Source: Diplolepis rosae (lineage: Eukaryota > Arthropoda > Insecta > Hymenoptera > Diplolepididae). Taken from it: DNA of 64,000 nucleotides. The translations under genes and the position numbers were made by a program. The stretch is from NCBI GenBank assembly GCA_030998225.1, contig JAPYXD010000738.1, forward strand, positions 1,550,001 through 1,614,000, read 5' to 3'. Below are positions 22,421 to 33,710 of this stretch, one piece after another. Under the pieces are notes generated by a model. That model had not been told where the DNA came from and did no database searches. It worked only from the letters and a program-made list of their open reading frames with translations. Position 1 is the stretch's first letter. Each line of letters begins with the position of its first letter.

Positions 22421-22622
22421 AGGCCCTGGAGCTTCCTAGATTGGAATGGTGGGAGACCAGAGGCTGTATAGGCATAGGCCAAACGGGATGACCGATCCAC
22501 TCGGCCCGGACCTTGAAGCGTGAAAACTTGTGGTACCCGAGGAGCAGAGGTTAGATGTATTAAAAGAGGTTCACTCGAAACCACAAGCGGGCCATTTGAG
22601 GGTCGAGAAGATCTAACATCGG

Positions 22623-23285
22623 TTGTCGCTTCGCTACTACCGGCCAGGGATCTACGTCGATATGGCGAAGTTTGTGAGACAATGCGACCCCTGCCAGAGG
22701 TCCAAGGTCGAACAAGACCGAGCGGCTGGCTTTATGGGGCAGCGCATTGTCGAGCAACCCTGGACGGTGGTGGCGAGCGACGTGATGGGCCCATTTCCAC
22801 GCAGCAAGAGTGGTCATAAATACGTCTTGGTTTTCCAAGGCCTATTTACGAAATGGGTGGACGTGGTGATAATCAGGACTGCCAACGAACCCACGATCAA
22901 ACGACGGTTTGAAGACCTGGTCGTGTCGCGTTGGGGTGCCGCGGAAGTTGTCCATACGGACAATAGCACCGAGTTCTCTAACCGCCTGATTGAGCAGACG
23001 TGCAAGGGCCTGGTTATTGTCCACACCACTTATCCGGTATATCATGCCCAGGCAAATCCCACGGAGAGGGTCAATCGAGTCTTAAAGACCATGATTGCGG
23101 CCTTTCTCAGAAACGATCATAGGGATTGGGATTGGCACTTGCACGATTTCCGGTTCGCTTACAATAACGCGGTTTACGGATCCCTTAAGGTAACCCCGGC
23201 GTTTTGGAATTTCGCCAGGGAGCCCTTGCATTACCCTTCGTTGCGCAACGAGGTAGATGTGAAGCAGCAGCGGTGTGTTCCGTAA
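22623..23285 (+). pseudogene. pol: Gypsy integrase
   Basis: The 220-residue frame starts inside the zinc-binding domain (YYRPGIYVDMAKFVRQCDPCQRSK gives the C-x2-C pair). It then has the DDE core: ASDVMGPFP (first Asp), VVHTDNSTEF (second Asp, where the family has D-N-G-T-E-F) and HAQANPTERVNRVLK (Glu). All three acidic residues are present. Integrase joins the cDNA to the target. The zinc-domain His pair lies in a shifted frame upstream. The frame ends at 23285, while the C-terminal module continues in another frame (23481-23603). Confidence 0.9.
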
Positions 23286-23480
23286 CCTTCGTAGGGGCTG
23301 GAGAGAATGGAAAGATTGAGCCATCTACGAGATTTGATTACGAGAAATTAAGATCGCACTTGTGGGACCCAGGCCAAGTATTACAACAAACACCGACGCG
23401 TAAGACATTTTAAGGTTGGTGATTTAGTCCTCAAACGTGAACGGGTCTTGTCAAAAAAGGAAAAGAACATCACGGCGAAA

Positions 23481-23603
23481 TTGTCGGAAAAGTTTTCCGG
23501 GCCGTATACGGTGGTGCGGTGGTTATTCCCGGTGGTTTTCCGTCTGGTGGACTCCAGAGGGAAGTATGCGGGTAGGGAGCACGTAAGGCACTTGAAACCT
23601 TGA
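23481..23603 (+). pseudogene. pol: Integrase C-terminal GPY/F module
   Basis: A short frame reads LSEKFSGPYTVVRWLFPVVF and ends in REHVRHLKP followed by a stop. The K-F-x-GPY-x-V start and H-V-R-H-L-K-P end mark the GPY/F module at the C terminus of gypsy integrases, which helps multimerisation and target binding. No chromodomain follows. Confidence 0.8.
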
Positions 23604-24004
23604 GTCGCCGGCGGTGATCAGAATGAGGGCGAATACTCGGGGAAATGATTTTGGTGTAAGTCCAGGAGTAACATGAGTAATGTAGGTTCTCTTGTCCCTT
23701 TTCATTCAGCTTCCGAATCCCACTACGGCCGAGCATCAGGCCGGAAAAATGCCTGGACCGTTTGACGCATGGACCCGGCGGAGTACGGGAGTAACGCCCC
23801 AGCAGAGGACTGGAGTGGAAACCCTCAGAAACACCTCTCAAAGAGAACCGACAAATGTTGGACGAGGCCCGCTGGGTGAGAAACCTCCCCAAGGATCTGA
23901 GCCGGGAGGAATGGCTGCGGAAAGGAGCCCCGAAGCCCAGGCCTGACTACAGGCTGCCTTACAAGGCCTGTTGGGCGTGTCGTGTCAGGGGCTATAAGCG
24001 CGGT
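23604..24004 (+). other. Region between pol and 3' LTR
   Basis: About 400 GC-richer bases with no recognisable product; an 84-codon frame at 23692-23946 has no motif. No env homology was seen. It should contain the polypurine tract just before 24005, but no clean purine run is present. Confidence 0.45.
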
Positions 24005-24770
24005 TGTTACATCCCGGTAACATTAAATTTTTAACTGCCATTATTGCCCCTGCATATGAGCAATATGTCACACACTAGTGTAACTAAGTAGTAAATACTC
24101 TTTAAATTCAGTCTTATGGTAAATACTATCTGGACCGGGTAACTGTTCTATAGAGGTAAACTAATGCGCTACCTCACGTCGATAAATCGGCTCAACACTT
24201 GGTAAATAGTGATAAAGGAGAGCATCGCTCGGTCCATATGGTAATTACCCGCGCGGTAATTAGTCAGTGAATTACGCCGCACGTCGATAAAATAGTGATA
24301 CAGCGCTAGTAACTTAGTAAACCAGTGAGACCTAGTTGATATATATATATACAAATTTGCATGGAGCGTGACTTTATACCATTTTGCGCGATTCACTCTC
24401 ACTGCAGTCACTATTGGAAGATCCAATAATATATATATATACCCCAGATTCACCTCTGGAGGTTTGTCATTAAGTTCCGAGCAGTTGTACGGTTATTAGT
24501 TTCGGACCGGTAATTCAACGTCGTGAGCAGACCATTCGATAAACGTAAGTCTCAGTGGATTTCTATGAGAAATTCTACATTCGGTACTTGGCAAATAAAA
24601 TCCTTGGTCCTTAAGTGGTGCAAGTCCGGAAACCGTAGTGCTAGATAGTTCCTTTAAATTACGTGTACCGTCGTATTTAGTCGTGTCGGTTAATAGTAAT
24701 TCATTTCTGAAATCGGGACGAACTAACCTATCTTGTTAACAAGTGCATGTTTGATTCATTTCTCGTGTAC
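24005..24770 (+). mobile_element. 3' LTR of the gypsy element (truncated)
   Basis: It starts TGTTACATCCCGG directly after the pol region. The segment around 24576-24690 matches the LTR at 6191-8019 in reverse orientation ('CGGTACTTGGCAAATAAAATCC', 'TGGTCCTTAAGTGGTG', 'TAAATTACGTGTACCGTCG'). The expected CGGGATGTAACA end is not found before similarity fades near 24770, so the distal part seems lost or replaced. Confidence 0.6.
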
Positions 24771-25865
24771 TTAGCAAGATACGTATGTAAGCGGATAATG
24801 GATGACATCATTTGCTGGTGGACTTGCATCCCTTACACCATACCTCCTGCAAGATTTATCGTTGTTTTGCTAATTCACGGAGACTCAAACGAAACCCGAC
24901 TATCCTGCAAGGATAGCATCAATAGAAGCATCAATAGTATATATGGTTGATTATCTGCGAGGACGCAGTTTTGGAAACCCAAAATTTTGTAAACGAAAAT
25001 TCTCTTTTTTACGGTTTTTGTCATTTTCCTTTGTGTTTTTACTACTGAAATACACCCTAAATGTGGTCAAGCTGCAAGTGTCATGGTCTGTTCTTGGCGA
25101 TAGAATCTTTAATTTTCGGTGCCACGGTTGTGACCAGATTGCCGCGGTTGTGACATTTTTCATACTTTTGGTGCAGTTGATTGCTGTAAGTGGTTTCATA
25201 GAACGACAAAATACATTGGATAACAAAGTACACAATATTTATTATATTTTTCTTGAAAACAAAATTAATACACATGTTTTTTTACTTTGAATAATTACAA
25301 AATAAATGAAAAGTAAAACCAAATTATTGCACCAAATCAAGCTTCGATAAATAGTAATCTTTCTTTCTGGTCCCCTATTTTATTAGCATTGGAAACCGAC
25401 TTTCATTTTCGTAATATCTTGCTGACGTTTTTCAGTAGCCTTCATTGATTTTTTAGAAACAAGTCGCGTTTTACAACGTACCATTTTTCCTAAAAAAAAG
25501 TATACATTGTGCAAATATTCAAAAGATAGGGGTGGATACGAAAACAATTGTTGCGTGCGTCATAAAAAAAAATTTGACAAATAAAATGAATTAGTGTGAA
25601 AGGCGTATAATGCTTGACAAAAATATTTATTCACACAAATAATAAAAAATATAATTATTCCTTTTTTTTGTGCTTATATTGAAGTAGGAAAATATTTATT
25701 ATCCCAAAATATTCGAAGTTGCACAAGTATTCCTCAAACTAACGATCATTTAAAAAAATATCGATGCTTTTTGGGAATTACAATTTTCATGAAGACTACA
25801 AAAATACGAAAAAAAATACTGGTAATCTATATGAAAGGTAAGGTTTTCTGTAGAATCAATTTAAA
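24771..25865. other. No gene supported
   Basis: A 115-codon frame on plus (24943-25290) and its minus shadow are open, but show no motif beyond hydrophobic runs. The region is AT-rich towards 25.8 kb. It may include the distal part of a decayed LTR. Confidence 0.4.
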
Positions 25866-25867
25866 TA

Positions 25868-26741
25868 CTGTTACGTTAGAAACGTAACATTTCCCTTCTT
25901 TAAAGATCTCCTCGTTTTATGTAAGGATCGGAAGGATCCTCGCTAAGGGATGAGGAATAATTAGTGAATAAGAAGGGTTGATCATATGAATATATTTATT
26001 AACAAAAGTATTTAAAGTAAGTACCATGGAAAAGGTGGACATGAATATATAAAAGTTAAAATACTTAGCAATTACCCTACGTTGGTATTTGGTCGGTGAT
26101 GAAATGAGTCCAGTAGATTGGATATGAATACTTGAGTATTCACTTGTGGATGGTGAGATAGTTTCAGTTTCATTTGGGAAGAGATTTCCTTTCACTTCTT
26201 ACAGTCGTTGAACTTGGCGTCGAATTAGAACTGGTCCGAACAGCGGTGAATAATTTGATGAGGCTGGACTGAACTACACTACACTGACTGGACTGAACTC
26301 GCGGTAAAAAGTGACAACACTGAACTGGACTCGCATTGGTTACATTCTAGAAATCGGACGTTGACTAACTTACTGAACTGACTTCTATTGGAACCTTCGC
26401 CTTTTATAGGCCCAAAGTATGTCAATCATGGTGGGGGTAAAAGACCAGGTGTGCTAGCTTTTCCATATTGGGTATTGAAACTTAAGATCGGATGAGTTGC
26501 CTTCTCCGATGACTCACGCGCCGATGAAATTTATTACCTGGGATTAATATCACAGCCAAATAGATCAATTCCATTTTAATCTGCACTTCGATTTTAACCA
26601 TCTTCCTATTTCATATCAGATCTTGCTGTATCTTGAGTCGATATAATCACGCACACGGTAATGTTGCCTTGATCCCTTCATTGGTTCCTGAATTTTTTTG
26701 TTACTCTAGGTGGTAGAGTCGCGGGATGTGACACATCCCCC
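25868..26741 (-). mobile_element. Solo LTR, minus orientation
   Basis: Read on minus it begins TGTCACATCCCGCG (26741) and ends CGTAACA (25868), giving TG...CA ends related to the TGTTACATCCC family. Inside are a TATA box, an initiator 28 bases further and an AATAAA word near 25995, in U3-R-U5 order. No internal retroelement sequence is attached on either side. No clear target duplication was seen. Confidence 0.6.
26376..26408 (-). promoter_or_regulatory. LTR core promoter: TATA box and TCAGT initiator
   Basis: On minus, TATAAAAG lies at 26401-26408 and TCAGTT at 26377-26382, about 28 bases downstream. TCAGT is the arthropod initiator consensus, and this spacing is the standard one for RNA polymerase II. 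Confidence 0.65.
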
Positions 26742-28092
26742 TTAGTTCGAACGCGGGGAGTTAACGATTCGCGATCGAAACTTCGGTAGAAGAATAAATT
26801 TAATCCGAGGTGCTTACTCAATCAAGAACATATTTTTAATTTAATTTAACAATTTATATAAAAATTTCGCTTATACATAATTATAGGAATTAACATTTAA
26901 AATTATTGTTGCGAATTAAAAATTTATAACGAGTTTTACAAAAATTTTACAAAGCTAATTACAAAGCTTCAAAATTTTGTAATTAAAATCTTGATTTAAA
27001 ACTTTAAGCATTTATTGACCTTGAATACCATTGGAAAATTTTTTTTACTGTTCAAATCTTCGTCCGATTTCAAAAGAACAGACAAATTAAAAATTACCAA
27101 ATATTTCATTAAAAAAATTGAACTCGTACATATGATCTTGTCAAATTGTAACAAGATTTCAACACTTCGAACAAAAATTTTCAGGTAAAATTTCATATCG
27201 GTAAATATTTACATGTTCATATGAAGATATCAATGAACACATTTTTTAACTTTTTAATTTATCCAGTTCTATTAGAAAATTTTTCCTTTTTGTAGAACAT
27301 TTCATTTTTTGAATGAAAAGTCTGTGCTTAGGCTACAAATATGTAAGATGAAAATATTTCTAGCATAAAACTGAGAACGTAAATTTTAGACTTGAATTTT
27401 ATGTTTATCTTTTCCTAATAGAATATATCTTTCTTACTGAAAATTTTTTGAATGTACAAAATTGATTAGAAGCATGGAAATTTAAATAGAAAAATATATA
27501 TTGATTTACATTTTAAACATTCATTCGCAACTAATTTTACTACAAGTTTATTTTTGAAATGTTTAAATGCTTATAAAATTTTATAAGATATTTTAAATGT
27601 TTATTTTAGGCAGATTTTTCCCAAAATATCTGAAAAAAAGGGCTGTTTATTGAAAAATATATTTCAGAAATTTGAAATTGTCGTCTGCTTCGCGCCTCTT
27701 TTGCACGGAGTCGAGCAAACTACAATTCTCAATTTCAACTCGATAACTGAAAGCGTGAAATCTAAAAATAGCTTTGCATGGAGGAAGCGAGGAGAATAAG
27801 GAGAAGTGGGACGAGTCGTTCTCGCGTGCAAGAGCGAAGAGGAAGAAAGAGAGGCAGCGCGCGCCGCCGCCTTTCCCTACTCCCTTCTCACTGACAGGAG
27901 GTGCTTCTGTAGTTGTGACTGCGTCGGTATCAGATCTGAGCACACTGAGACGACCAGCTGCCACCACGTAACCCGGAAGACGTACCCTGAGGCACATAGA
28001 CCCCGGGACTTGATATTTAGTATTTTTGACATTTGTGATACTAAATTTATGTCGTATGATGTAAATGGACACTAATTACAATAGTGCCAATG
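26742..28092. other. No gene supported; GC-rich patch at 27.7-28.0 kb
   Basis: The first kilobase is AT-rich without a supported frame. From about 27680 to 28010 the sequence becomes GC-rich (for example GGCAGCGCGCGCCGCCGCC). Frames there on both strands lack motifs. It could be a leader or promoter of a decayed LTR element that continues beyond the Tc1-like insertion at 28095. Confidence 0.4.
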
Positions 28093-28094
28093 TA

Positions 28095-28851
28095 AAGGGT
28101 TTCCCAATAAGGGTGATATGTTTTGAAATTGAAAAAAAACACTGAATATTCATTCGGAATTGATCGAAATCTTTTTTATTATATTGGATATTCTATGCCA
28201 TTTATGATTTAAACAATATCTCGGCCAAATGTCCCCCGAGACTTGAGCCAAAAATGCGCCTCATCAGAAAAGATGATTTTTTGATGAAAATTGGGATCAT
28301 TTTCAATTGATTCGAGAGCCCAATCCGCGAACTCCCGACGCAAACGATGGTCATTAGGCTTCAGTTCTTGGGCCAGAATCATCTTATAGGGATGCAGGCC
28401 AAGATCCAATCGCAAAATACGCCAGGTAGTCATCCTGGACAGGCCCAATTCCTGAGATCGGCGTGGCACGGACAATTCACGGTTTTCCTCGATACTGGCC
28501 TGTACGGCGGCTATATTCTGTGTAGAACGTGCGGTACGCATACGATTTTTAGGCTTAGTATCCAATAGAGTAAATTCACTCTCCAACTTATCGATTATTC
28601 GACGAATTGAGAGCGCGGATGGAGCAGAATGACGACCATATTTTGCACGATATGCTCTTTGAACACCGACAAAACTTCTCGAATTTTGATAAAATAATTG
28701 GACAATTTCCAAACGTTGTGGAAGCGTGAAACTACTCATGATTAAATGGCAAACCTTACTGATGACAACTGACAGCAGACGTCAAAAATTTCAGTTCAAA
28801 TGAGCACGATAGGGACATTCAAAATCATATCACCCCTATTGGGAAACCCTT
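28095..28851 (-). mobile_element. Tc1/mariner-superfamily deletion derivative with intact ends
   Basis: The element is 757 bp with terminal inverted repeats AAGGGTTTCCCAATAAGGGT at 28095 and the nearly perfect complement ending at 28851. TA flanks both sides (28093-28094 and 28852-28853). Inside is the first half of a transposase on minus. Well-preserved ends and a clean TA duplication suggest a fairly recent, mobilisable non-autonomous copy. Confidence 0.9.
28209..28739 (-). pseudogene. Tc1-like transposase, N-terminal half
   Basis: The 176-residue frame starts at the ATG nearest the 5' TIR. It holds two helix-turn-helix regions (residues about 5-60, 'RLEIVQLFYQNSRSFVGVQRAYRAKYG', and 75-120). 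Then follow the PYKMILAQEL linker and the first catalytic block, IIFSDEAHFWL. After that Asp the protein stops within 20 residues, because the rest of the DDE domain is deleted. It could bind the TIRs but not cut. The family is the insect group of Tc3-like transposases with this N-terminal domain. A truncated protein of this type could act as a repressor; that is inference. Confidence 0.88.
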
Positions 28852-28853
28852 TA

Positions 28854-29712
28854 CTACACGCGTTGTTTGCCGTAATAGAGAGAACCGCGTGCTTATAGAA
28901 ATTATTTGCCGAGGGCAACTACTGTACTAGGCACGGGTTGCCTAGTCGTCTTCTAGATGCATGACATGTGATCTGCTTCTGGGTCCGCGGTTGGGTCACG
29001 CGATTAATTCGTGGGGCAGGTCGAGAACTTTGCTGGCGTCGCGACTTCCGTCATCACTCTCGTCCTACAACTGTTTACGGCCACTCACGGCAAAGTTGTC
29101 TCCCGCTGATTAAAACCTGTCAATGCTTTGGGATCGAACGAAATGGAGGGCGAGTTCGTTCTGAGGTACGACCTGGAACTCCAGGATGTAGTTCAGGTAG
29201 CGTAAGTGGTTTTATTTAACTTTTTCTTTCTGGAAAGTGGCTCGGGATTCCGAGCAAGCAGACATTATTGACTCTAACGCATTGTGGCGTTTGTCACCCA
29301 AGCCGAGACCACTTCCCCTCTCTCTCTCTCTCTAGTGTTCGCGAGTGTTCTTTCTTATATTTGTATCTTTTCCTTTTGTAATTAACTTCACTCCCTCGCG
29401 GTGTTAAAAGTTTAATTATTGAATCAAGTATTCGTTCAATTCTCGTTCATTCTCGTGGTGACGCGCGGTAATCAATCGAATTCGCCATATTGTCGCGTGG
29501 CTCGGAAAAATTCCAAGATTTCCGTCATTTTACTGATACTTATTGATCTTGATATAGATGTTTTGGGCTTTTATTAATATTTATTTTGCTTTGTATAGAG
29601 TCATCATTCGTTTCAATAAATTTTGTTCAGCCAATCTATTTTAGTAAATTAAATTGTGGTGTCTTAATTATTTTACCCGGTAAACGGTTGTGACTTTGTG
29701 GTGACCCTGCCT
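28854..29712 (+). other. LTR-like remnant with polyA word and possible primer site
   Basis: This mixed, GC-richer DNA ends with AATAAA (about 29617), then TTATTTTACCCGGTAAACGG and TTTGTGGTGACCCTGCC. A TGG-starting tRNA-like word right after such a tail resembles the U5/primer-site junction of an LTR element. It may be the plus-orientation partner of the GC-rich patch at 27.7 kb, split by the Tc1-like insertion. A CT microsatellite lies at 29316-29333. Confidence 0.35.
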
Positions 29713-29714
29713 GG

Positions 29715-30495
29715 TATTTATTTGTATTTAAGGAAGTTTTTCGGAAAATTTCAAATGATTCATACTGAAAATAAAGAATTGAGAGGGTTGTTAATAAAAA
29801 GTGCGCGACGCACGAAGCGCTAAAGTTGAATTATTCAACAGAATTTCGCGGTTTTCTTAGTTTATTTGGATATTAGATTAAATATTTGCCACTGAAAATC
29901 ATTAAAATTCATAATATGTAACAATAAAATAAAATTACTTAAGTTCAAACTTCTTCCACCTCCAAAACCTTATATATTTGATGAATTCTGTGAAACAACT
30001 CAGGACGATTCCATTGGAATAAGCGCGGAAAAAGTTAAAGATATTCGAGCCTTATTAAGATATTTGAGCCCAGGTGTAAAAAAATATTATGAAGATATAT
30101 TTTCTAATGTCCCAGTTAAGAAATCCAAATGAAATAATTTTTTAAGATGCAAGATTAAGGTATTATTATTGAGGTAGTATAGAATGATGTTTTAATAGAT
30201 ATATTGTGTACAATTGTAAATTATTTTGATTTTCATAATAATAAAATTTGTATAAAAAATACAAAACGTCAAATTTAATTTCACGATTAATTGTTAACGA
30301 ATAAATTATGTACAATTGAATGATTTTCAATGGCAAATTCACAAATAAACTAAGAAAACCGCGGAATTCTGTTGAATAATTCAACTTTAGCGCTTCGTGC
30401 GTCGCGCACTTTTTATTAACAACCCTCTCAATTCTTTATTTTCAGTATGAATAATTTGAAATTTTCCGAAAATCTTCCTTAAATACAAATAAATA
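29715..30495 (+). mobile_element. DNA element with 154-bp terminal inverted repeats
   Basis: The arms 29715-29868 and 30342-30495 are almost perfect inverted copies (TATTTATTTGTATTTAAGGA at the outer end; GTGCGCGACGCACGAAGCGC inside). Total length is 781 bp. The centre holds one short coding remnant. The arm length and a transposase-like tail fit a deleted DNA transposon; the superfamily is not clear and no target duplication was recognised. Confidence 0.8.
29944..30132 (+). pseudogene. Unassigned C-terminal coding remnant inside the TIR element
   Basis: The frame has 62 codons without its own start: a PPPKPYIFDEF segment, an acidic stretch and a final helix (VKDIRALLRYLSPGVKKYYEDIF). It ends with a basic tail and stop. 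It looks like the last exon of the lost transposase of this element. I do not recognise the family. Confidence 0.4.
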
Positions 30496-31630
30496 ACTTT
30501 GTTACTTCATATTTTCCGAAACATAAAATTTATTCGTCACTTTTTCACTCCGAATCGCGAAAAACAAATAATTGACAGGTATTAATTTGTTATTGAATAT
30601 TATCAAATGTTAATGGTATTTATTGTTTTTAAATTACTATTCGGCATCAGCAATGAATACTGAATAAAAATACGTAAACTTTAATCCATTGCGTGCAGTA
30701 CTTACCGAGAAATCGCAATTTATGTTTTTTGAAACATTGATTTTAGGTTATTCAAAAAATACCTTTTATATTTTTTTTTGGTAATAATCATGTGGAAATG
30801 AAAAATACTTGAGGAATAAAAGTTGTATTTTGACAAGCTCTATCAGCTTATATTTTTTTATTTTGAGTTGTTACAACTTTATTTTTACTTCAATTTTAGA
30901 AAGTGGACAATACTTTTCCCCCTTTTCGAGCGCTCCGCGAGTTCGTCTTCCCGTAGGCTCAATTTGTCAATGAAGTACCACGATTCAGGAAGTATTGGCT
31001 CCACAAAAATACAATTTATCAACCCAAAAAGACTAACGATTGCTGTCAAGGAAAGTGCATTAGTCAAAGCATATTAAATAAGCATGAGTAGAACTTCACC
31101 AATGTTCTTATTAACTGGTGTATCGATAGGGTTTGCACAATCGAATGAATGGATGAATGAATGAATGAATGAAGATGTTTGAAATCCTTCTAACATTCGT
31201 TCTCGACAACCGTATCGGAATCGTCATTACTTTCCAAAACAATATTGAGGTCCTCATTCCGCACCTGAAATTAAATATCTCTAGAATCTATTCACTTCTC
31301 GAAAAGTGAGTTCAATAAAATAATTTGCTATCATGATTCTTGTTGAGACTTATTTTATAAGTTCCCGTGTCACATATGGTCGCAAACCTCAGCCCCCCCC
31401 TTTCGATGTCACGTCACACCTCTTAATTTTATAAAACATTTTTCGTTAACGCGTACAAAATCCAGTAAAAATAGAAGCTATTAATTATTATTGTAGATAA
31501 TCTTTTCAGAACTTTCATTCAACTTTTAGAGTAACATAAATAAGTTTTGAGATCATTTAAATAATAATAATAATAATACGTTGGTGTAATACTTTGGTAA
31601 TTTTAAATAATAGTAGAACAATTTCAATAG
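30496..31630. other. No gene supported; (GAAT)n microsatellite
   Basis: AT-rich intergenic DNA. A GAAT tetranucleotide run lies at about 31143-31170 and a C-run at about 31393. An 84-codon frame at 30823-31077 has no motif. Confidence 0.5.
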
Positions 31631-31633
31631 TTC

Positions 31634-31952
31634 TCAATTATCATTTGTCCATTGACAAGAACACCACGTTCGGATATTTGTAATGACAGGCATTCCTTGA
31701 ACGCTATTATCTTCTGAAAATACAGGAACAAGGTCACTATCCAATTCTTTTTCATCAAGCCAAATAGCATCTTCTGCATCAGGAGTATCCTCATTAAAAA
31801 CGCACAAAAGTTCTTTGGCACGTCGAGCTGCCACTCTTTCGTGGCGAATTTTTCTTTCTTTCACAGTTAGCTTTTCTTTCTTGTGCGCTAACTTCATGTG
31901 CTGTGTGACTGCTCTCTGCGATGCCCGATAAATTCCGCAAATTTTGCTAACC
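31634..31952 (-). pseudogene. Last exon of the DDE-like gene, degraded C2H2 finger
   Basis: The acceptor is taattaacag before 31952. The exon reads V-S-K-I-C-G ... H-M-K-L-A-H. One of the two zinc cysteines seems replaced by Ser. A Lys/Arg-rich helix (KERKIRHERVAARRAKEL) and an acidic tail with DAEDAIWLDEKEL follow. The end of the frame is probably shifted, because an alternative frame (31624-31821) carries ERGVLVNGQMIIENY. Confidence 0.55.
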
Positions 31953-32338
31953 CTGTTAATTATTATTAGAGTCAATAACAAAAAGGATGATTATAATTAA
32001 TTTGTTTTGAATGAACAAACTTTTTAAAGAGTGTGTGTATATTCGTTATAGGCAGTGACAAAAATTTCAAACTCAACTAATTAATTTGAAATTATTTTCA
32101 TATTCTTTGCATATTTGCATAGAAATTAACGTTTCTTAATCGACTTTTAATATGAATGATTTAACTTTATCTATAATGAATAAACTTTTTTGCATAAATA
32201 AATTTAAATAATTATACTCACAAAATTGGTTTTAATATGTCACAACTCTGATAATATTTTCTAAAAATTGAACGGAAAATTCAGAAATTAACTACGGATT
32301 TGAAGAAAGTATGAATCTATGATTCAATGCAAAATTAC

Positions 32339-33710
32339 CTTTTCGCAAGCAAACGTTGTAAACTTGGGCAATAACGATCGTATGGTGGTTTCATGAATTT
32401 CATGTTACAAGGCTCAAGTTTAAGGGCCAGTTGAAGAAGAAGACAAATTTTATCTTTATTCTCGGAATTTTCGACAATAGTGTATCCTGCGGAGATTTGC
32501 TTCACAGGTACTGGTAAAGGCAAAAAACCATCATGAAGTAAGTTCCAAAGGCTTGATCTTCTGATACCACAACACTGCTCTGTATCACATTTAACGATTT
32601 AAAGGGAATATTGGGACTCTCGAACATGTCTCGTATACCATTGTTCATCAACAGACAGTTCAGCAGCTGGATGTTCTTCTGGTCCAATGTATTCTGCCTC
32701 AACGAGAAATCCATCTATTTCCAAAGATTTCCAAACTTCGGATAAAACACGACCGTCATGCTCGAAATTTCGCTTTTCCAATTCATCGTCAATTGTTTTA
32801 TTATTAGAGTCCAAATGAGACCCAAAATGTTGATGTTCTAAAATCAATCAAGTCAGCTCTCTGCTAAGCGGTGCCATGCGTCGCTCCACCCTGTTATATG
32901 TACTTCGTCCCGGAGAATTGGTCGCGAGATAATAAGCATCCAAATCATATTTCTGGAAATGCTCTACAGCTCCAGCTATGACTCGGGTGTAGCGAGGGTT
33001 TTCATCTGGGCCACCATCAGACATCGAGATGAAAATTGGTTTGACTAATCCGTCTGGTGTTTTCACAAATGATTCAAAAGCGGACGAATCAATAAGTCTT
33101 TTTAAGTCAGCAGCATGATTTTCAGCAGTTGATGAACAATGTTTCCCACTGCGTATAGCGATGTATGTTGATCCTGAATATGAAACAGCGGAAGGTTTCC
33201 CATCTCCTTCTCTCCCAATTTGAATGACTGCAGACACGGAGGGAATCAGTTTATGCCGCTTCGCAACCACAAAGTCGTGGTCAGGCAAACGAACTTGATA
33301 ATCAACGTGCATTAAAATTGGTGCCTGCTTATTGGCCGTCGTAATTCCCAACGGAACTCTGGCTTTGTCATCTTGAGATAAATAAAACACCTGATCTGGA
33401 CCCAGCACTGATGCAACGGATTCAAGAGCTGGCATAGTCGCGGTACAGAATCTCGCATCTGGATGTTTTGAATGCCGATCAGCTTCAGGTCTTCCAAGTT
33501 TCACTGGTATACAGTAGTAACATGGCGTTTTCCTTCTATCGTTGTCGTACGTTTAGGAAGAAGCCTCAGGTACAATGCAGAGCGGCTTATTTGTAAACCG
33601 TATTTTTGCACTTCATTGTGTAGATCATCTAATGTGCGGCAAGTTCGAATTATTTCTGTGCGACGTCGGTCATCTGCGACCGCTCCAAATATAGCAATGT
33701 CCGATAATAC
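32339..33710 (-). pseudogene. Main exon of the DDE-like gene
   Basis: The acceptor is ttacag at 33711-33716 and the donor AAAAG|GTAATT at 32339. The exon codes for the HTH-like region and the whole candidate nuclease. Frame breaks: near 33515, two extra bases after VTTV cause a shift; TGA at about 32848 stands where Gly is expected after SRELT; TAA at about 32599 stands where Gln is expected after QYSL. Everything between these points stays in one frame, so decay is mild. Length and the retained triad D, D, E argue that the ancestor was functional. Confidence 0.65.

Larger units (their letters stand above)
15728..24770 (+). mobile_element. Ty3/gypsy retrotransposon, inactive, lacking its 5' LTR
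   Basis: The parts, in order, are a primer binding site (15728-15745), a 2.2-kb leader, gag with capsid and zinc knuckles, protease, RT, RNase H, integrase with a GPY/F module, and the start of a 3' LTR (TGTTACATCCCGG at 24005). This PR-RT-RH-IN order defines Ty3/gypsy. The coding part is more GC-rich than its surroundings. Frameshifts and catalytic substitutions in PR, RT and RNase H make it dead. A 5' LTR equal to the 24005 LTR is not present upstream of the primer site. Either it was lost or leader and body come from different copies. Confidence 0.75.

Noticed and set aside
22520..22819. 99-codon plus frame overlapping the integrase zinc domain
   Set aside because: Wrong frame relative to integrase motifs; Arg/Gly/Thr-rich text typical of a shadow frame.
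21745..22838. Several long frames antisense to the plus-strand gypsy pol (162, 91 and 92 codons)
   Set aside because: They mirror RNase H and integrase coding sequence and have no motifs of their own.
24943..25290. 115-codon hydrophobic frame as a membrane protein
   Set aside because: No start context, no family resemblance, and an equally open frame on the other strand; probably chance or decayed LTR.
25868..26741. Host gene promoter reading of the TATA/TCAGT pair
   Set aside because: The LTR-type ends and polyA word on the same strand explain it as an LTR, and no host exon follows on minus.
26742..26765. tRNA gene suggested by AGTTCGAACGC
   Set aside because: Only a B-box-like word; no A box or cloverleaf arms could be drawn around it.
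27647..28075. Open frames on both strands in the GC-rich patch at 27.7-28.0 kb
   Set aside because: Length is explained by high GC content; neither strand shows a domain, start context or splice signal.
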